A stretch of DNA of 9,364 bases from Candidatus Auribacterota bacterium (GTDB lineage Bacteria; Auribacterota; JAFGBW01): NCBI GenBank assembly GCA_016932965.1, contig JAFGBW010000069.1, forward strand, positions 1 to 9,364. Reading direction: 5' to 3'. A model generated the notes under the pieces. That model saw only the letters and a program-made list of their open reading frames with translations, searched no databases and was not told the DNA's origin. A program made the translations under genes and the position numbers. How positions within the stretch are numbered: position 1 is the stretch's first letter; each line of letters begins with the position of its first letter. This document shows positions 1 to 6,490 of this stretch, in pieces.

Positions 1-420
1 GAATACCACCAGAAAGCAGTCTGGAAGGAGAATGGCATATCACACTTTGATACTGAAGGAGGGGGTTCCGGACGGCTGATAAAACACGATGATAAGAAAC
101 AACTGATTAACGTACCCACTATTCGTCTAGCTGATTTTTTAAAAGAAAAAATTGATTTTCTAAAAATAGATATTGGGGGAGCGGAAACAGAAGTTATACA
201 GGACTGTTACGACAATCTACATAATGTAGCATATCTATTTGTGGAATATCATTCCCATCATAAAGAAAAACAAAGCCTCCATGAGATTTTAACACTTCTT
301 AACAAAGCTGGTTTCCGATATCATGTTAAAGAAGTAGTTACTGTTCCCTATCATTTTTTAAAAAGACCACTTCAAGATGAGATGGAACTGCAATTAAATA
401 TTTTTGCATTGAAAAAATAA
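1..420 (+). CDS. FkbM family methyltransferase, C-terminal part (5' end outside window)
   Basis: The frame is open from base 1 to the TAA at 418-420, giving 139 residues with no start inside the window. The protein shows the C-terminal half of the FkbM-type SAM-dependent methyltransferase fold: a VPTIRLADFL segment, then FLKIDIGGAE, then a strand reading VAYLFVEYHS, and a C-terminal LNIFALKK. Members of this family usually O-methylate sugars or polyketides, and they are common in polysaccharide loci, as here. One oddity is the core motif: the family normally reads KIDIEGAE, but here codon 175-177 is GGG, giving Gly where Glu is expected. The SAM-binding motif I lies upstream of the window and cannot be checked. 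The family call is firm, the substrate is unknown, and activity is uncertain because of the Glu-to-Gly change and the decayed gene directly downstream. Confidence 0.88.
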   Translation, partial: EYHQKAVWKENGISHFDTEGGGSGRLIKHDDKKQLINVPTIRLADFLKEKIDFLKIDIGGAETEVIQDCYDNLHNVAYLFVEYHSHHKEKQSLHEILTLLNKAGFRYHVKEVVTVPYHFLKRPLQDEMELQLNIFALKK

Positions 421-512
421 AATATGAATCATTCCTCGTCCATCCAACTAAATTCTTAAGAACTCGAATGGATCGGGGTAAGATTCTTAGACCCCATAGG
501 CAGAGTATTTAA

Positions 513-866
513 TATAAAGAAAATTATTATCGGGCAATCTATCCGAAAGCAAAAGAATTTGCCGATTATTTATTTAATCAGGGGATCATCCGTCGTTTAT
601 TCGAAAAAAATCTTTTGATTGAGACAGATTATTCCGATTTTCAAATCAATGGATATAGTTATGTCCTGAAACATATAACCCAACCTTTAATTGTTCCCTC
701 CTATGAATGGCCTAGAACCATGTTAAAAGATGCGGCACTTTTTTATATAGATTTAAACCTTGAATTACTTGATTTCAATCTAGGTCTCATTGACATTCAG
801 TTTGGGAATATGATCCATATTGATAATGCCAGACCTGTGTGGATTGATTTCGGCTCTATTGCATAA
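513..866 (+). pseudogene. Kinase-like N-terminal fragment of the decayed fusion gene
   Basis: This is the longest intact piece of the N-terminal region, open from just after the TAA at 510-512 to the TAA at 864-866. Readable family landmarks are YYRAIYPKA near the start, VPSYEWPRTMLKDAALFYID in the middle, and NARPVWIDFGSI at the end. They match the conserved pattern (S-Y-x-E-W, L-K-D-A-A-L, P-V-x-I-D) of the region preceding the methyltransferase. A TTG at 615 could start translation, but it would fall in the middle of the domain and has no clear ribosome binding site. I treat it as a remnant rather than a small gene. Confidence 0.75.
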
Positions 867-1068
867 ATAGATAATCCTGTCATAGGGCGCATAGAATTTT
901 TCAGCTATTGTATTTATCCTTTATTTATCATGTCTAAAGGCACTCATTTAAGCCGTATCAGCAGATTAATCATGAAGGAAGGCGGAATGGATGAACAGGA
1001 AATTTTTGAATTAATACGGCTAAAAATAACTTTTCCCAATAATAGAAAAGAAATGCTGCTTTTATTGC

Positions 1069-1641
1069 ATGAATAGATTGAAAAAAATACGGTTCCCTGT
1101 TATCCAGACAACCTGGTCTGATTATTATTCAGAACAGGCTTTATGCAATAAACAAATAGAAACATCCTCTGATTTGGATCCTTATAAAGTGCATATAAGA
1201 ACTCCTTTGATCAATGAAGCTATTGAGCGCTTTAAACCTAATAAAATGATTGATATTGGTTGCAATGCCGGACTTTATTCTTTGATTGCCGTAAAAAAAG
1301 GAATCCAAGTTCTGGCTTTTGATTTTGATGAGGAAGCGGTTGATAAACTTTATGCAACCGTTAAAACACATTATAAAGATCCATGCATTTCGACCGCGGT
1401 GAAGGATGTCAAGCAGGAATGCTCTCATCCGGGAGATTTAGCATTAGCTTTAGCATTGACCCATCATCTGTCCTTAAGTCAACGTTTTCCATTCTCCTTT
1501 GTAACCCAAGTGTTAAGCTCTTATACATCTAATGTTTTAATAACAGAATTCATGCCTAATGGATTGGGGACCGGAAAAACCGGTCCTGTTCCTGATCCTT
1601 TACCGGAGCATTATACACTCCAAAATTTTACTGACGCATAA
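1069..1641 (+). pseudogene. SAM methyltransferase fragment of the decayed fusion gene (190 codons open)
   Basis: The ATG at 1069 overlaps the TAG (1074-1076) that closes the preceding frame, and the frame then stays open to 1641. The protein has TTWSDYYSEQ, SAM-binding motif I as IDIGCNAGLYSL, LAFDFDEEAV for the ribose-binding acidic position, and LALALTHHLSL followed by LITEFMP, all typical of the methyltransferase half of the NoeA-like family. It lacks the usual C-terminal strands, which continue in the same frame beyond the TAA at 1639 as far as 1738. A segment before LALALALTHH also looks shortened. The ATGAATAG overlap could allow reinitiation, so a truncated protein might still be made, but no Shine-Dalgarno site is evident upstream and activity is doubtful. 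Confidence 0.7.
1568..1586. repeat. Perfect 7-bp inverted repeat with AAAAA loop
   Basis: GGACCGG (1568-1574) and CCGGTCC (1580-1586) are exact reverse complements around five A residues. The hairpin lies inside the decayed methyltransferase sequence and is not followed by a run of T, so it is not a standard intrinsic terminator. It may simply reflect the coding sequence GTGKTGP. Confidence 0.5.
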
Positions 1642-1760
1642 AAAAAATATTTTCAACATATAGAAGTAAATGATTATCCGGTCCCTGAAGGAACAAGCCG
1701 GAGAATATTTATCATCTATTGGAATAAATATAAAAAATAAATACCGGTTAATAAGTGATT

Positions 1761-2498
1761 ATGAACACTCTTTTTTATTCAAATACAAATTTCTACAATC
1801 CGGTAATTTTGAATCCTGCAACTTTTTCCCGAATTGCCTCGTGTAAAGAAATATGGAATGAAATTTTATCATTTTACGCCGATCTTGCCTCTGATGAGTA
1901 TATCAAATACCTAGAGACGTATTATCGCGAATCATTAAAACGTTTTGGCAATCATTGGTGGTATTTCGATATAGTCAACGTATTATATACCGCATCAAAA
2001 TTGTTACAGCCGAAAAATTACCTCGAAATCGGCGTGAGAAGAGGTCGGTCTGTTTGTACCGTAGCCAAAGCATGCCCTTCCGTGGATATTTATGCTTTTG
2101 ATTTATGGGTTAAGAATTATGCTGATATGGATAATCCCGGCCCTCATCTTGTCGAACAAGAATTAAAAAAAGTATCGCATTCAGGAAAAATACAATTTTA
2201 TAACGGAGACAGTCATGAAACCATTCCTGAATTTTTTTCAAAAAATCCTTCCCTTTCCTTTGATCTTATTACTGTCGATGGAGATCATTCCAAGGATGGA
2301 GCATGGAAAGATCTCCAGAACGTGATTCCCCGGCTTTCACTCGGGGGTATAATCGTTTTCGATGATATCAGCCATCCCTCCCATCCTTATTTACTTTCCG
2401 TCTGGAAACAGGCACTTGGGGATTTTCCTTTTTTAACTGGATTTGAATATACGGATCTCGGATACGGTGTCGCTTATGCAATAAGGAAATCAAATTGA
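1761..2498 (+). CDS. Class I SAM-dependent methyltransferase (Methyltransf_24-like)
   Basis: A 245-residue protein from the ATG at 1761; a GTG two codons upstream (1755) is an alternative. Neither has a strong Shine-Dalgarno site, only AAGTG just before the ATG. Motif I is NYLEIGVRRGRS (about residues 86-97), followed by IYAFDLW for the ribose-binding acidic residue. It then has ITVDGDHSKDGAWKD, with D173, D175 and H176, and GGIIVFDDIS with D201 and D202. This DGxH plus FDD arrangement is typical of the CmcI/rhamnosyl O-methyltransferase-like group, where the acidic residues are thought to bind a metal. In a locus with glycosyltransferases, O-methylation of a sugar residue is the likely role, but the substrate cannot be read from sequence. 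The stop overlaps the TTG start of the next gene (TTGA), implying coupled translation. The fold call is firm. Confidence 0.87.
   Translation: MNTLFYSNTNFYNPVILNPATFSRIASCKEIWNEILSFYADLASDEYIKYLETYYRESLKRFGNHWWYFDIVNVLYTASKLLQPKNYLEIGVRRGRSVCTVAKACPSVDIYAFDLWVKNYADMDNPGPHLVEQELKKVSHSGKIQFYNGDSHETIPEFFSKNPSLSFDLITVDGDHSKDGAWKDLQNVIPRLSLGGIIVFDDISHPSHPYLLSVWKQALGDFPFLTGFEYTDLGYGVAYAIRKSN
2483..2487 (+). promoter_or_regulatory. Shine-Dalgarno AAGGA supporting a TTG start
   Basis: AAGGA lies seven bases before the TTG at 2495. This supports TTG as the real start of the epimerase/dehydratase gene, because the GxxGxxG motif begins nine codons later and any later start would damage the Rossmann fold. 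Confidence 0.7.
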
Positions 2499-3424
2499 AA
2501 AATATAAAAATTCTAATTACTGGTGCAGGCGGCTTTTTAGGATCTCATATCAGCCAATATTTAACCGACAGAAGTTACAAAGTAGCGATCAATGGCCGTT
2601 TCTCACCAAAATATTTTAAAACAATACATGATCACAACTGGTGGAAATCCTATGGAATGACCCTTCCGGACAAACGTTTTATACATATGATAAAGGAGAT
2701 TCAGCCTCATTTTCTTGTCCACTGCGCAGGTTCGGCCTCAGTGCAACATTCAATGAAAGAACCCTACAGGGATTTTCTTGCGAATGTAAAAATGTGTGCG
2801 TTTATCTTGGAGAATCTCAGAATATATGCACCAGAATGCCATTTTATTTTTTTATCCAGCGCCGCAGTTTATGGGAATCCGCTCTCATTACCGGTAAATG
2901 AAAACACGCTTTGTAAACCAGTATCTCCTTATGGATATCATAAAATGCTTTGCGAAAATTTAATAGAGGAATATTCCAGCATCTATGGTCTCCGTACAAC
3001 CATTCTCAGAATTTTTTCTGCTTATGGAGAAAGATTGAAAAAACAGGTTATCTACGATTTATTCAAAAAAATATCTGATCCTGCCACTTTTAGAATTGAA
3101 GTTTTGGGAACAGGAAACGAAACCAGGGATTTTATCCATGCTTTGGATATTGCCAAGGCCATAGAAATCATCATTTTAAATCAATCCTGCGGTATTTTTA
3201 ATCTTGGATCCGGACAAGAAATAGAAATCCATGCGCTAGTGGAAAAAATAAAAAACATTTTACAATCTTCTTTGCCTGTCCATTATTCAAATGTTGTAAG
3301 ACAAGGGGATCCCTTAAACTGGCGGGCTGATATGAACAAAATCATGTCCATTGGTTTTACCCCTTCTATTCCTTTTGATGAGGGTTTGAAAAAATATTGC
3401 ACGTGGCTAAACACTTCATGTTAA
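2495..3424 (+). CDS. NAD(P)-dependent epimerase/dehydratase, extended SDR family
   Basis: A 309-residue protein of usual length for sugar-nucleotide epimerases and dehydratases. The Rossmann glycine motif ITGAGGFLG has G10, G13 and G16. LVHCAGSASV follows, then FLSSAAVYG with the catalytic Ser around 121-122, and PYGYHK giving the YxxxK pair Y146 and K150. Later GTGNETRDFIHALDIAKAI and IFNLGSGQEI are the substrate-side signatures common in GalE, RmlB and GDP-6-deoxyhexose reductase relatives. It probably makes or interconverts an NDP-activated sugar in the cytoplasm for the downstream glycosyltransferases. The start is TTG, overlapping the upstream TGA by four bases and supported by AAGGA. 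Its 3' end overlaps the next ATG by seven bases. The family is certain; whether it is an epimerase, dehydratase or reductase is not decidable here. Confidence 0.9.
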   Translation: MKNIKILITGAGGFLGSHISQYLTDRSYKVAINGRFSPKYFKTIHDHNWWKSYGMTLPDKRFIHMIKEIQPHFLVHCAGSASVQHSMKEPYRDFLANVKMCAFILENLRIYAPECHFIFLSSAAVYGNPLSLPVNENTLCKPVSPYGYHKMLCENLIEEYSSIYGLRTTILRIFSAYGERLKKQVIYDLFKKISDPATFRIEVLGTGNETRDFIHALDIAKAIEIIILNQSCGIFNLGSGQEIEIHALVEKIKNILQSSLPVHYSNVVRQGDPLNWRADMNKIMSIGFTPSIPFDEGLKKYCTWLNTSC

Positions 3425-5316
3425 GACAAAAAATTCGCATCGGTTTTCCCCTTATCGGTAGCAAAGAATGGATTGGTGGAATCACCTATATTGAAATGTT
3501 CGTCAAAGCAATTAATACCTTAGAACCAGAAAAAAAACCGAAATTATATTTAATCATATACGATCATTCCTTAAAAAATTATGAACTATATAAATATTTC
3601 ATCTCTTATTTTGATGGTATTCTTTTTACAGGAATGAATCTTCCAGAAGCATTAGAAGTGCTGGGCAAAAACTTTATTTATTGTTTTAATGAAGAATGTT
3701 TATATAGGCATATTGATTTCTATTATCCTGTTTTAGGAGCTACACCCGTTCCTTGTCCGTTTGCTTTTTGGATTCCGGATTTCCAACATTTTTACTATCC
3801 AGAATTATTTTCAAAAACTGAAGCAAACAGCCGGACTCTCAGTTATCAGAAAATAGCCTATGAATCAGCATACTTGGTATTAAGCAGTCAGAGCGCTCAA
3901 AATGATTTCTATAAAATATTCCCTCATCCTATGACAAAGACGCGAGTTTTACCTTTTTACGCTCTGCAGGAAAAAGAATGGTTTATTTCTAACCCTTTAG
4001 AAATATCAAAAAAATATAAGATCCCAGAAAAATATTTAATCTGCTGCAATCAATTTTGGGCACATAAAAATCACCTATGCCTTTTTAAGGCAATCAGCGA
4101 GTTAAAAAAAAATGGCATCACCATTCCTATTGTCTGCACTGGATCCACCCGTGATTACCGTAACACTCATTACATGGATGAAATAATTGAACAGATCAAA
4201 AAATTAGGAATTCACGATGAAATCTACATACTTGGAAATATTCCCAGATTAGATCAAATAGCCCTTATTCGGCAGTCCATGGCAATAATTCAACCTTCTC
4301 TCTTCGAAGGCTGGAGCACTGTAGTTGAGGATGCCAGAATTCTTGGAAAAACGATAATTCTTTCAGATTTACCAGTGCATTTAGAGCAGGCCACGCCTTA
4401 TGCAAGGTATTTCAAAAGAAATGATTATTGGGATTTAAAAAATAATCTAGAGAAATTATTGCCTGATTTATTTCCTGGCCCGGATATTGAAAAAGAGAAA
4501 TTAGCACCATCACAATCTATATCTCTTGTTAAAAATTTTGCCACTCAGTTCATGGAACTGGTTTTAGAATCAGTAAATAACACCGTAAATAAATCCGTTA
4601 TTAATTCTAGCGCCGACTTGTTTTCAAAGCATATTGTAGGGATCACATACCTTTTCGAAGAGAATGATTTTTCTTCTGTCAAGATCACACCAACGTGCAA
4701 ATCCTTGTTAAAATTTCCTCGCTATGCAGATTTTCTTATTCAATACGGGAAAGCGTTAAAAACACAAAATAAAAAATACTGGAATTATTTCTATAACCTT
4801 GGAATAAAAGTGATCGTTAAAAAAATTCACAAAAACGATGGGATTCTGCAGGAACTCGTTAATTATTTTAAAGAAAAATCCGTTTTTAATAAGGAGGAAT
4901 ATTTATTAATGCAACTTATCACTAAATTCAGCAGTAAAGATTTTCTTGTCAGATTTTATTTTAATCTCGGAAAGAGTTATGAAATAACCTACCCAAAGAA
5001 AAGCTCAACTTATTATAATAAGGCATTAAAAATTCTTAAAAAAATACAAAATAAAAATATTGTCCAACTATACAGAATGGCTTCCTGTTATATGAGAATT
5101 AATGATTTTAAAAAGACAAAGGAATTGTTCGGAAAAATTATTAATAAAACTACTATTTCTCGGCTGATTTCCGGATCTTATTTTCACCTTGGAGAGGTCG
5201 CGCTAGAAGAGAAGGACTTGGTACAGGCCAAAGAATATTTTAATAAATGCCTCGCGCTGGTACCGGATCATCAAAAAGCAAAAGAGTATATAGCTGCGAT
5301 TCAGATAAAAACTTAA
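3418..5316 (+). CDS. GT-B glycosyltransferase (GT4-like) with C-terminal TPR-like module
   Basis: The ATG at 3418 (ATGTTAA, overlapping the upstream stop) gives 632 residues; in-frame TTG 3397 or GTG 3403 would add a few. The N-terminal domain begins IRIGFPLIGSKEWIGGITY and contains FWIPDFQHFYYPE (W118). The C-terminal Rossmann half starts at CNQFWAHKNH (210-219) and carries SLFEGWSTVVED with E297 and E304, the donor-binding glutamate pair of GT4-type enzymes. About 380 residues form the catalytic part, as in stand-alone members. Another roughly 250 residues follow: a helical linker (for example near residues 432-465) and TPR-like helices ending in SGSYFHLGE (585-593) and PDHQKAKEY (616-624). 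That tail recurs in the next two proteins. It probably transfers a sugar from an NDP-sugar to a growing glycan at the cytoplasmic side; donor and acceptor are unknown. No strong Shine-Dalgarno site is visible, so coupling to the SDR gene is likely. Confidence 0.88.
   Translation: MLRQKIRIGFPLIGSKEWIGGITYIEMFVKAINTLEPEKKPKLYLIIYDHSLKNYELYKYFISYFDGILFTGMNLPEALEVLGKNFIYCFNEECLYRHIDFYYPVLGATPVPCPFAFWIPDFQHFYYPELFSKTEANSRTLSYQKIAYESAYLVLSSQSAQNDFYKIFPHPMTKTRVLPFYALQEKEWFISNPLEISKKYKIPEKYLICCNQFWAHKNHLCLFKAISELKKNGITIPIVCTGSTRDYRNTHYMDEIIEQIKKLGIHDEIYILGNIPRLDQIALIRQSMAIIQPSLFEGWSTVVEDARILGKTIILSDLPVHLEQATPYARYFKRNDYWDLKNNLEKLLPDLFPGPDIEKEKLAPSQSISLVKNFATQFMELVLESVNNTVNKSVINSSADLFSKHIVGITYLFEENDFSSVKITPTCKSLLKFPRYADFLIQYGKALKTQNKKYWNYFYNLGIKVIVKKIHKNDGILQELVNYFKEKSVFNKEEYLLMQLITKFSSKDFLVRFYFNLGKSYEITYPKKSSTYYNKALKILKKIQNKNIVQLYRMASCYMRINDFKKTKELFGKIINKTTISRLISGSYFHLGEVALEEKDLVQAKEYFNKCLALVPDHQKAKEYIAAIQIKT
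5068..5289 (+). repeat. Shared TPR-like module, copy 1 (glycosyltransferase, residues 551-624)
   Basis: This stretch encodes LYRMASCYM..., then SGSYFHLGEVALEE, then PDHQKAKEY. It aligns without gaps over 74 residues with 6131-6352 and 8200-8421. Against copy 3 about 31 of 74 residues are identical by eye. The 34-residue distance between LYR and SGSYFHLG and the alternating small and aromatic positions fit a pair of TPR helix hairpins. Its role is probably protein-protein docking; that is inference. Confidence 0.8.
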
Positions 5317-5337
5317 ATCATCATTAAATAGTTATAC

Positions 5338-5343
5338 GGAGAA
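5338..5343 (+). promoter_or_regulatory. Shine-Dalgarno GGAGAA before the ATG at 5348
   Basis: GGAGAA ends four bases before the ATG at 5348, in the 31-base gap after the glycosyltransferase gene, and supports that start. No promoter or terminator is evident in the gap, so the gene probably reads from the same transcript. Confidence 0.6.
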
Positions 5344-5347
5344 TCTA

Positions 5348-6376
5348 ATGAATGCTAATCCAAATATCATTATAGAGCCGTGCTGGAATGATTATATGAA
5401 TTGGCTGTCCTTTGCCAATGCCGGCATGCTTTCTTCCAGAATCAACGTGGATTGCATGAATTATGCAATCCAACATCTGCCCAGCCAGACGCCGATCATT
5501 GAAATCGGTTCATTTTGCGGGCTTTCCACTAATTTGATCAGTTATCTCAAGGAAAAACACGGGGTAAAAAATCCATTGGTCACCTGTGACAAGTGGATTT
5601 TTGAAGGATCCGAAACAACCATTTCTCTGGGAGATTCTAAAACCATCACGCATAAGGAATACCGGGAATTCATTAAGGAAAGTTATATCCGGAATATCAA
5701 CATGTTCAGCCGGTATGATCTTCCATATACCATTGAGGTTTTCTCTGATGAGTTCTTTAACCTTTGGAAAAACAATACCCAGAGTCAGGATATCCTGGGC
5801 AGGGAAATCCAGTTGGGTGGAAAAATTTCCTTTTGTTACATTGACGGCAACCATAGTTACAAATGTGCTAAACGAGATTTCGAAAATTGCGATCACTATC
5901 TGGAAAAAGGAGGGTTCATCCTGTTCGATGATTCTGCGGATGATTCGAATTGGGGAGTCAATCTCTTAGTCAAAGAAATAGTTAATGAAGGAAAATATAT
6001 CCTGTTAGATAATACGTTAAATTACTTCTTTCAAAAAAAAGGCGGAAAGAATGAGCCGGCTATTCTTTCATTTCAAAAAACCAAGGAAAATCAGAAGAAA
6101 GAAAAAATCCGGCATGATATCTGCCTTCACTATTACCAGCTAGGATCGCTTCACCAGAAAAACAATCAACTGAACGAAGCAAAAAAATATTTTAGCCTGG
6201 CTTTCAAGCATTCTCCGGCTCCTAATATTGAAGCCGGATATTTCTTCCATCTGGCAGAAATAGCTCTGGCTGAGAAAAAAACCGCCAAGGCCAAAAAGCA
6301 TTTAAAGAAATGCCTTTCTTTGATTCCGGATCATCAAAAAGCAAAGGAACATTTAAATCAATTAAATCAGATTTAG
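5348..6376 (+). CDS. Class I SAM-dependent methyltransferase with C-terminal TPR-like module
   Basis: A 342-residue protein in two parts. Residues 1 to about 235 are a methyltransferase of the same type as the one at 1761-2498: motif I is PIIEIGSFCGLSTNLI (EIGSFCG from residue 52), followed by CYIDGNHSYKCAKRDF (D166, H169) and GGFILFDDSADD (D194, D195). The DGxH plus FDD acidic residues suggest metal-assisted O-methylation, probably of a glycan. After a charged linker (about 238-258) the last 80 residues are TPR-like, with AGYFFHLAEIAL (from 296) and PDHQKAKEH (327-335) at the same spacing as in the neighbouring glycosyltransferase. The ATG has a good Shine-Dalgarno site. The catalytic part alone is of usual family length, so the TPR tail looks like an added module. 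The substrate is not known. Confidence 0.87.
   Translation: MNANPNIIIEPCWNDYMNWLSFANAGMLSSRINVDCMNYAIQHLPSQTPIIEIGSFCGLSTNLISYLKEKHGVKNPLVTCDKWIFEGSETTISLGDSKTITHKEYREFIKESYIRNINMFSRYDLPYTIEVFSDEFFNLWKNNTQSQDILGREIQLGGKISFCYIDGNHSYKCAKRDFENCDHYLEKGGFILFDDSADDSNWGVNLLVKEIVNEGKYILLDNTLNYFFQKKGGKNEPAILSFQKTKENQKKEKIRHDICLHYYQLGSLHQKNNQLNEAKKYFSLAFKHSPAPNIEAGYFFHLAEIALAEKKTAKAKKHLKKCLSLIPDHQKAKEHLNQLNQI
6131..6352 (+). repeat. Shared TPR-like module, copy 2 (methyltransferase, residues 262-335)
   Basis: Encodes YYQLGSLHQ..., AGYFFHLAEIAL and PDHQKAKEH, aligned without gaps to copies 1 and 3. At the DNA level its end (6287-6352) matches 5224-5289 of the upstream glycosyltransferase gene at 51 of 66 bases, including a 20-base identical run (6326-6345 against 5263-5282). 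This points to a fairly recent duplication or to gene conversion between the two tails. Confidence 0.78.
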
Positions 6377-6432
6377 CTTCTATTGCTGATCAAAAAACAG
6401 TCTGATAACAAATCTAATATCATTCTCATTCA

Positions 6433-6445
6433 GCCTTTAAAAGGC
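6433..6445. repeat. Short near-perfect palindrome GCCTTT-A-AAAGGC
   Basis: A 6-1-6 dyad lies in the 110-base gap before the fusion gene, and its right arm overlaps the ribosome binding site of the mini-ORF at 6455. It might be an operator or a weak hairpin affecting translation, or it may be chance. It is the only clear dyad in this gap. Confidence 0.3.
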
Positions 6446-6454
6446 GGAAATAAT

Positions 6455-6490
6455 ATGAACGTTCCCCAATATTTAAGCAAATATCCATGA
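6455..6490 (+). CDS. Possible 11-residue leader ORF coupled to the fusion gene
   Basis: ATG at 6455 opens MNVPQYLSKYP and ends at TGA 6488-6490, overlapping the ATG of the 906-residue gene in the ATGA arrangement typical of translational coupling. It has a purine-rich ribosome binding site, AAGGCGGA (6441-6448), six bases upstream. The large downstream gene has none of its own: the bases before its ATG read AAGCAAATATCC. Ribosomes may therefore load at the mini-ORF and reinitiate. The same frame is open back to the preceding gene's TAG at 6374, so it could instead be the tail of a lost gene. No known leader peptide is recognised. Confidence 0.35.
   Translation: MNVPQYLSKYP

Larger units (their letters stand above)
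424..1740 (+). pseudogene. Decayed kinase-like/SAM methyltransferase fusion gene (NoeA-like family)
   Basis: Joining frames across 424-1740 rebuilds one protein of a known family, in which a degenerate kinase-like N-terminal region precedes a class I SAM methyltransferase. In frame order it has an ATG at 424 with a stop TAA at 457-459, then LDPIGRVFNIKK in the same frame (about 487-522). A frame change near 519-528 leads into YYRAIYPKAKEF and the kinase-like region, which stops at 864-866. The same frame continues with recognisable family sequence to the TAG at 1074-1076. A second frame change near 1069-1076 leads to the methyltransferase domain, stopping at TAA 1639-1641, and in-frame sequence continues to TAA 1738-1740. 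Relative to the family, residues seem to be missing around 1415-1435, between VKDVKQE and the LALALALTHHL motif. Four stops plus two frame changes make function as one protein unlikely. The family is found in nodulation and polysaccharide gene clusters, which fits the neighbours. Sequencing error alone is unlikely to produce so many lesions. Confidence 0.85.

Noticed and set aside
615-866. A separate small 83-residue protein starting at TTG 615
   Set aside because: The frame is open further upstream with matching family sequence and continues past the stop with more, so it is a piece of the decayed gene.
1141-1428. Antisense open frame of 95 codons on the - strand
   Set aside because: It lies opposite clear methyltransferase sequence with family motifs and shows no recognisable domain or ribosome binding site.
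1568-1586. Hairpin as an intrinsic terminator
   Set aside because: No T run follows, and it is embedded in recognisable coding sequence.
457-1641. Stop-codon reassignment or readthrough as the reason for the in-frame stops
   Set aside because: Both TAA and TAG interrupt the frame, the same codons end the intact genes, and frame changes are also present, so gene decay is simpler.
5510-5896. Antisense open frame of 128 codons on the - strand
   Set aside because: It mirrors the conserved methyltransferase core of the + strand gene (EIGSFCG to DGNH) and its translation has no domain-like features.
6383-6420. Promoter with TTGCTG and TAATAT before the fusion gene
   Set aside because: The two boxes are 26 bases apart, too far for a sigma-70 type promoter, and AT-rich sequence gives such boxes by chance.
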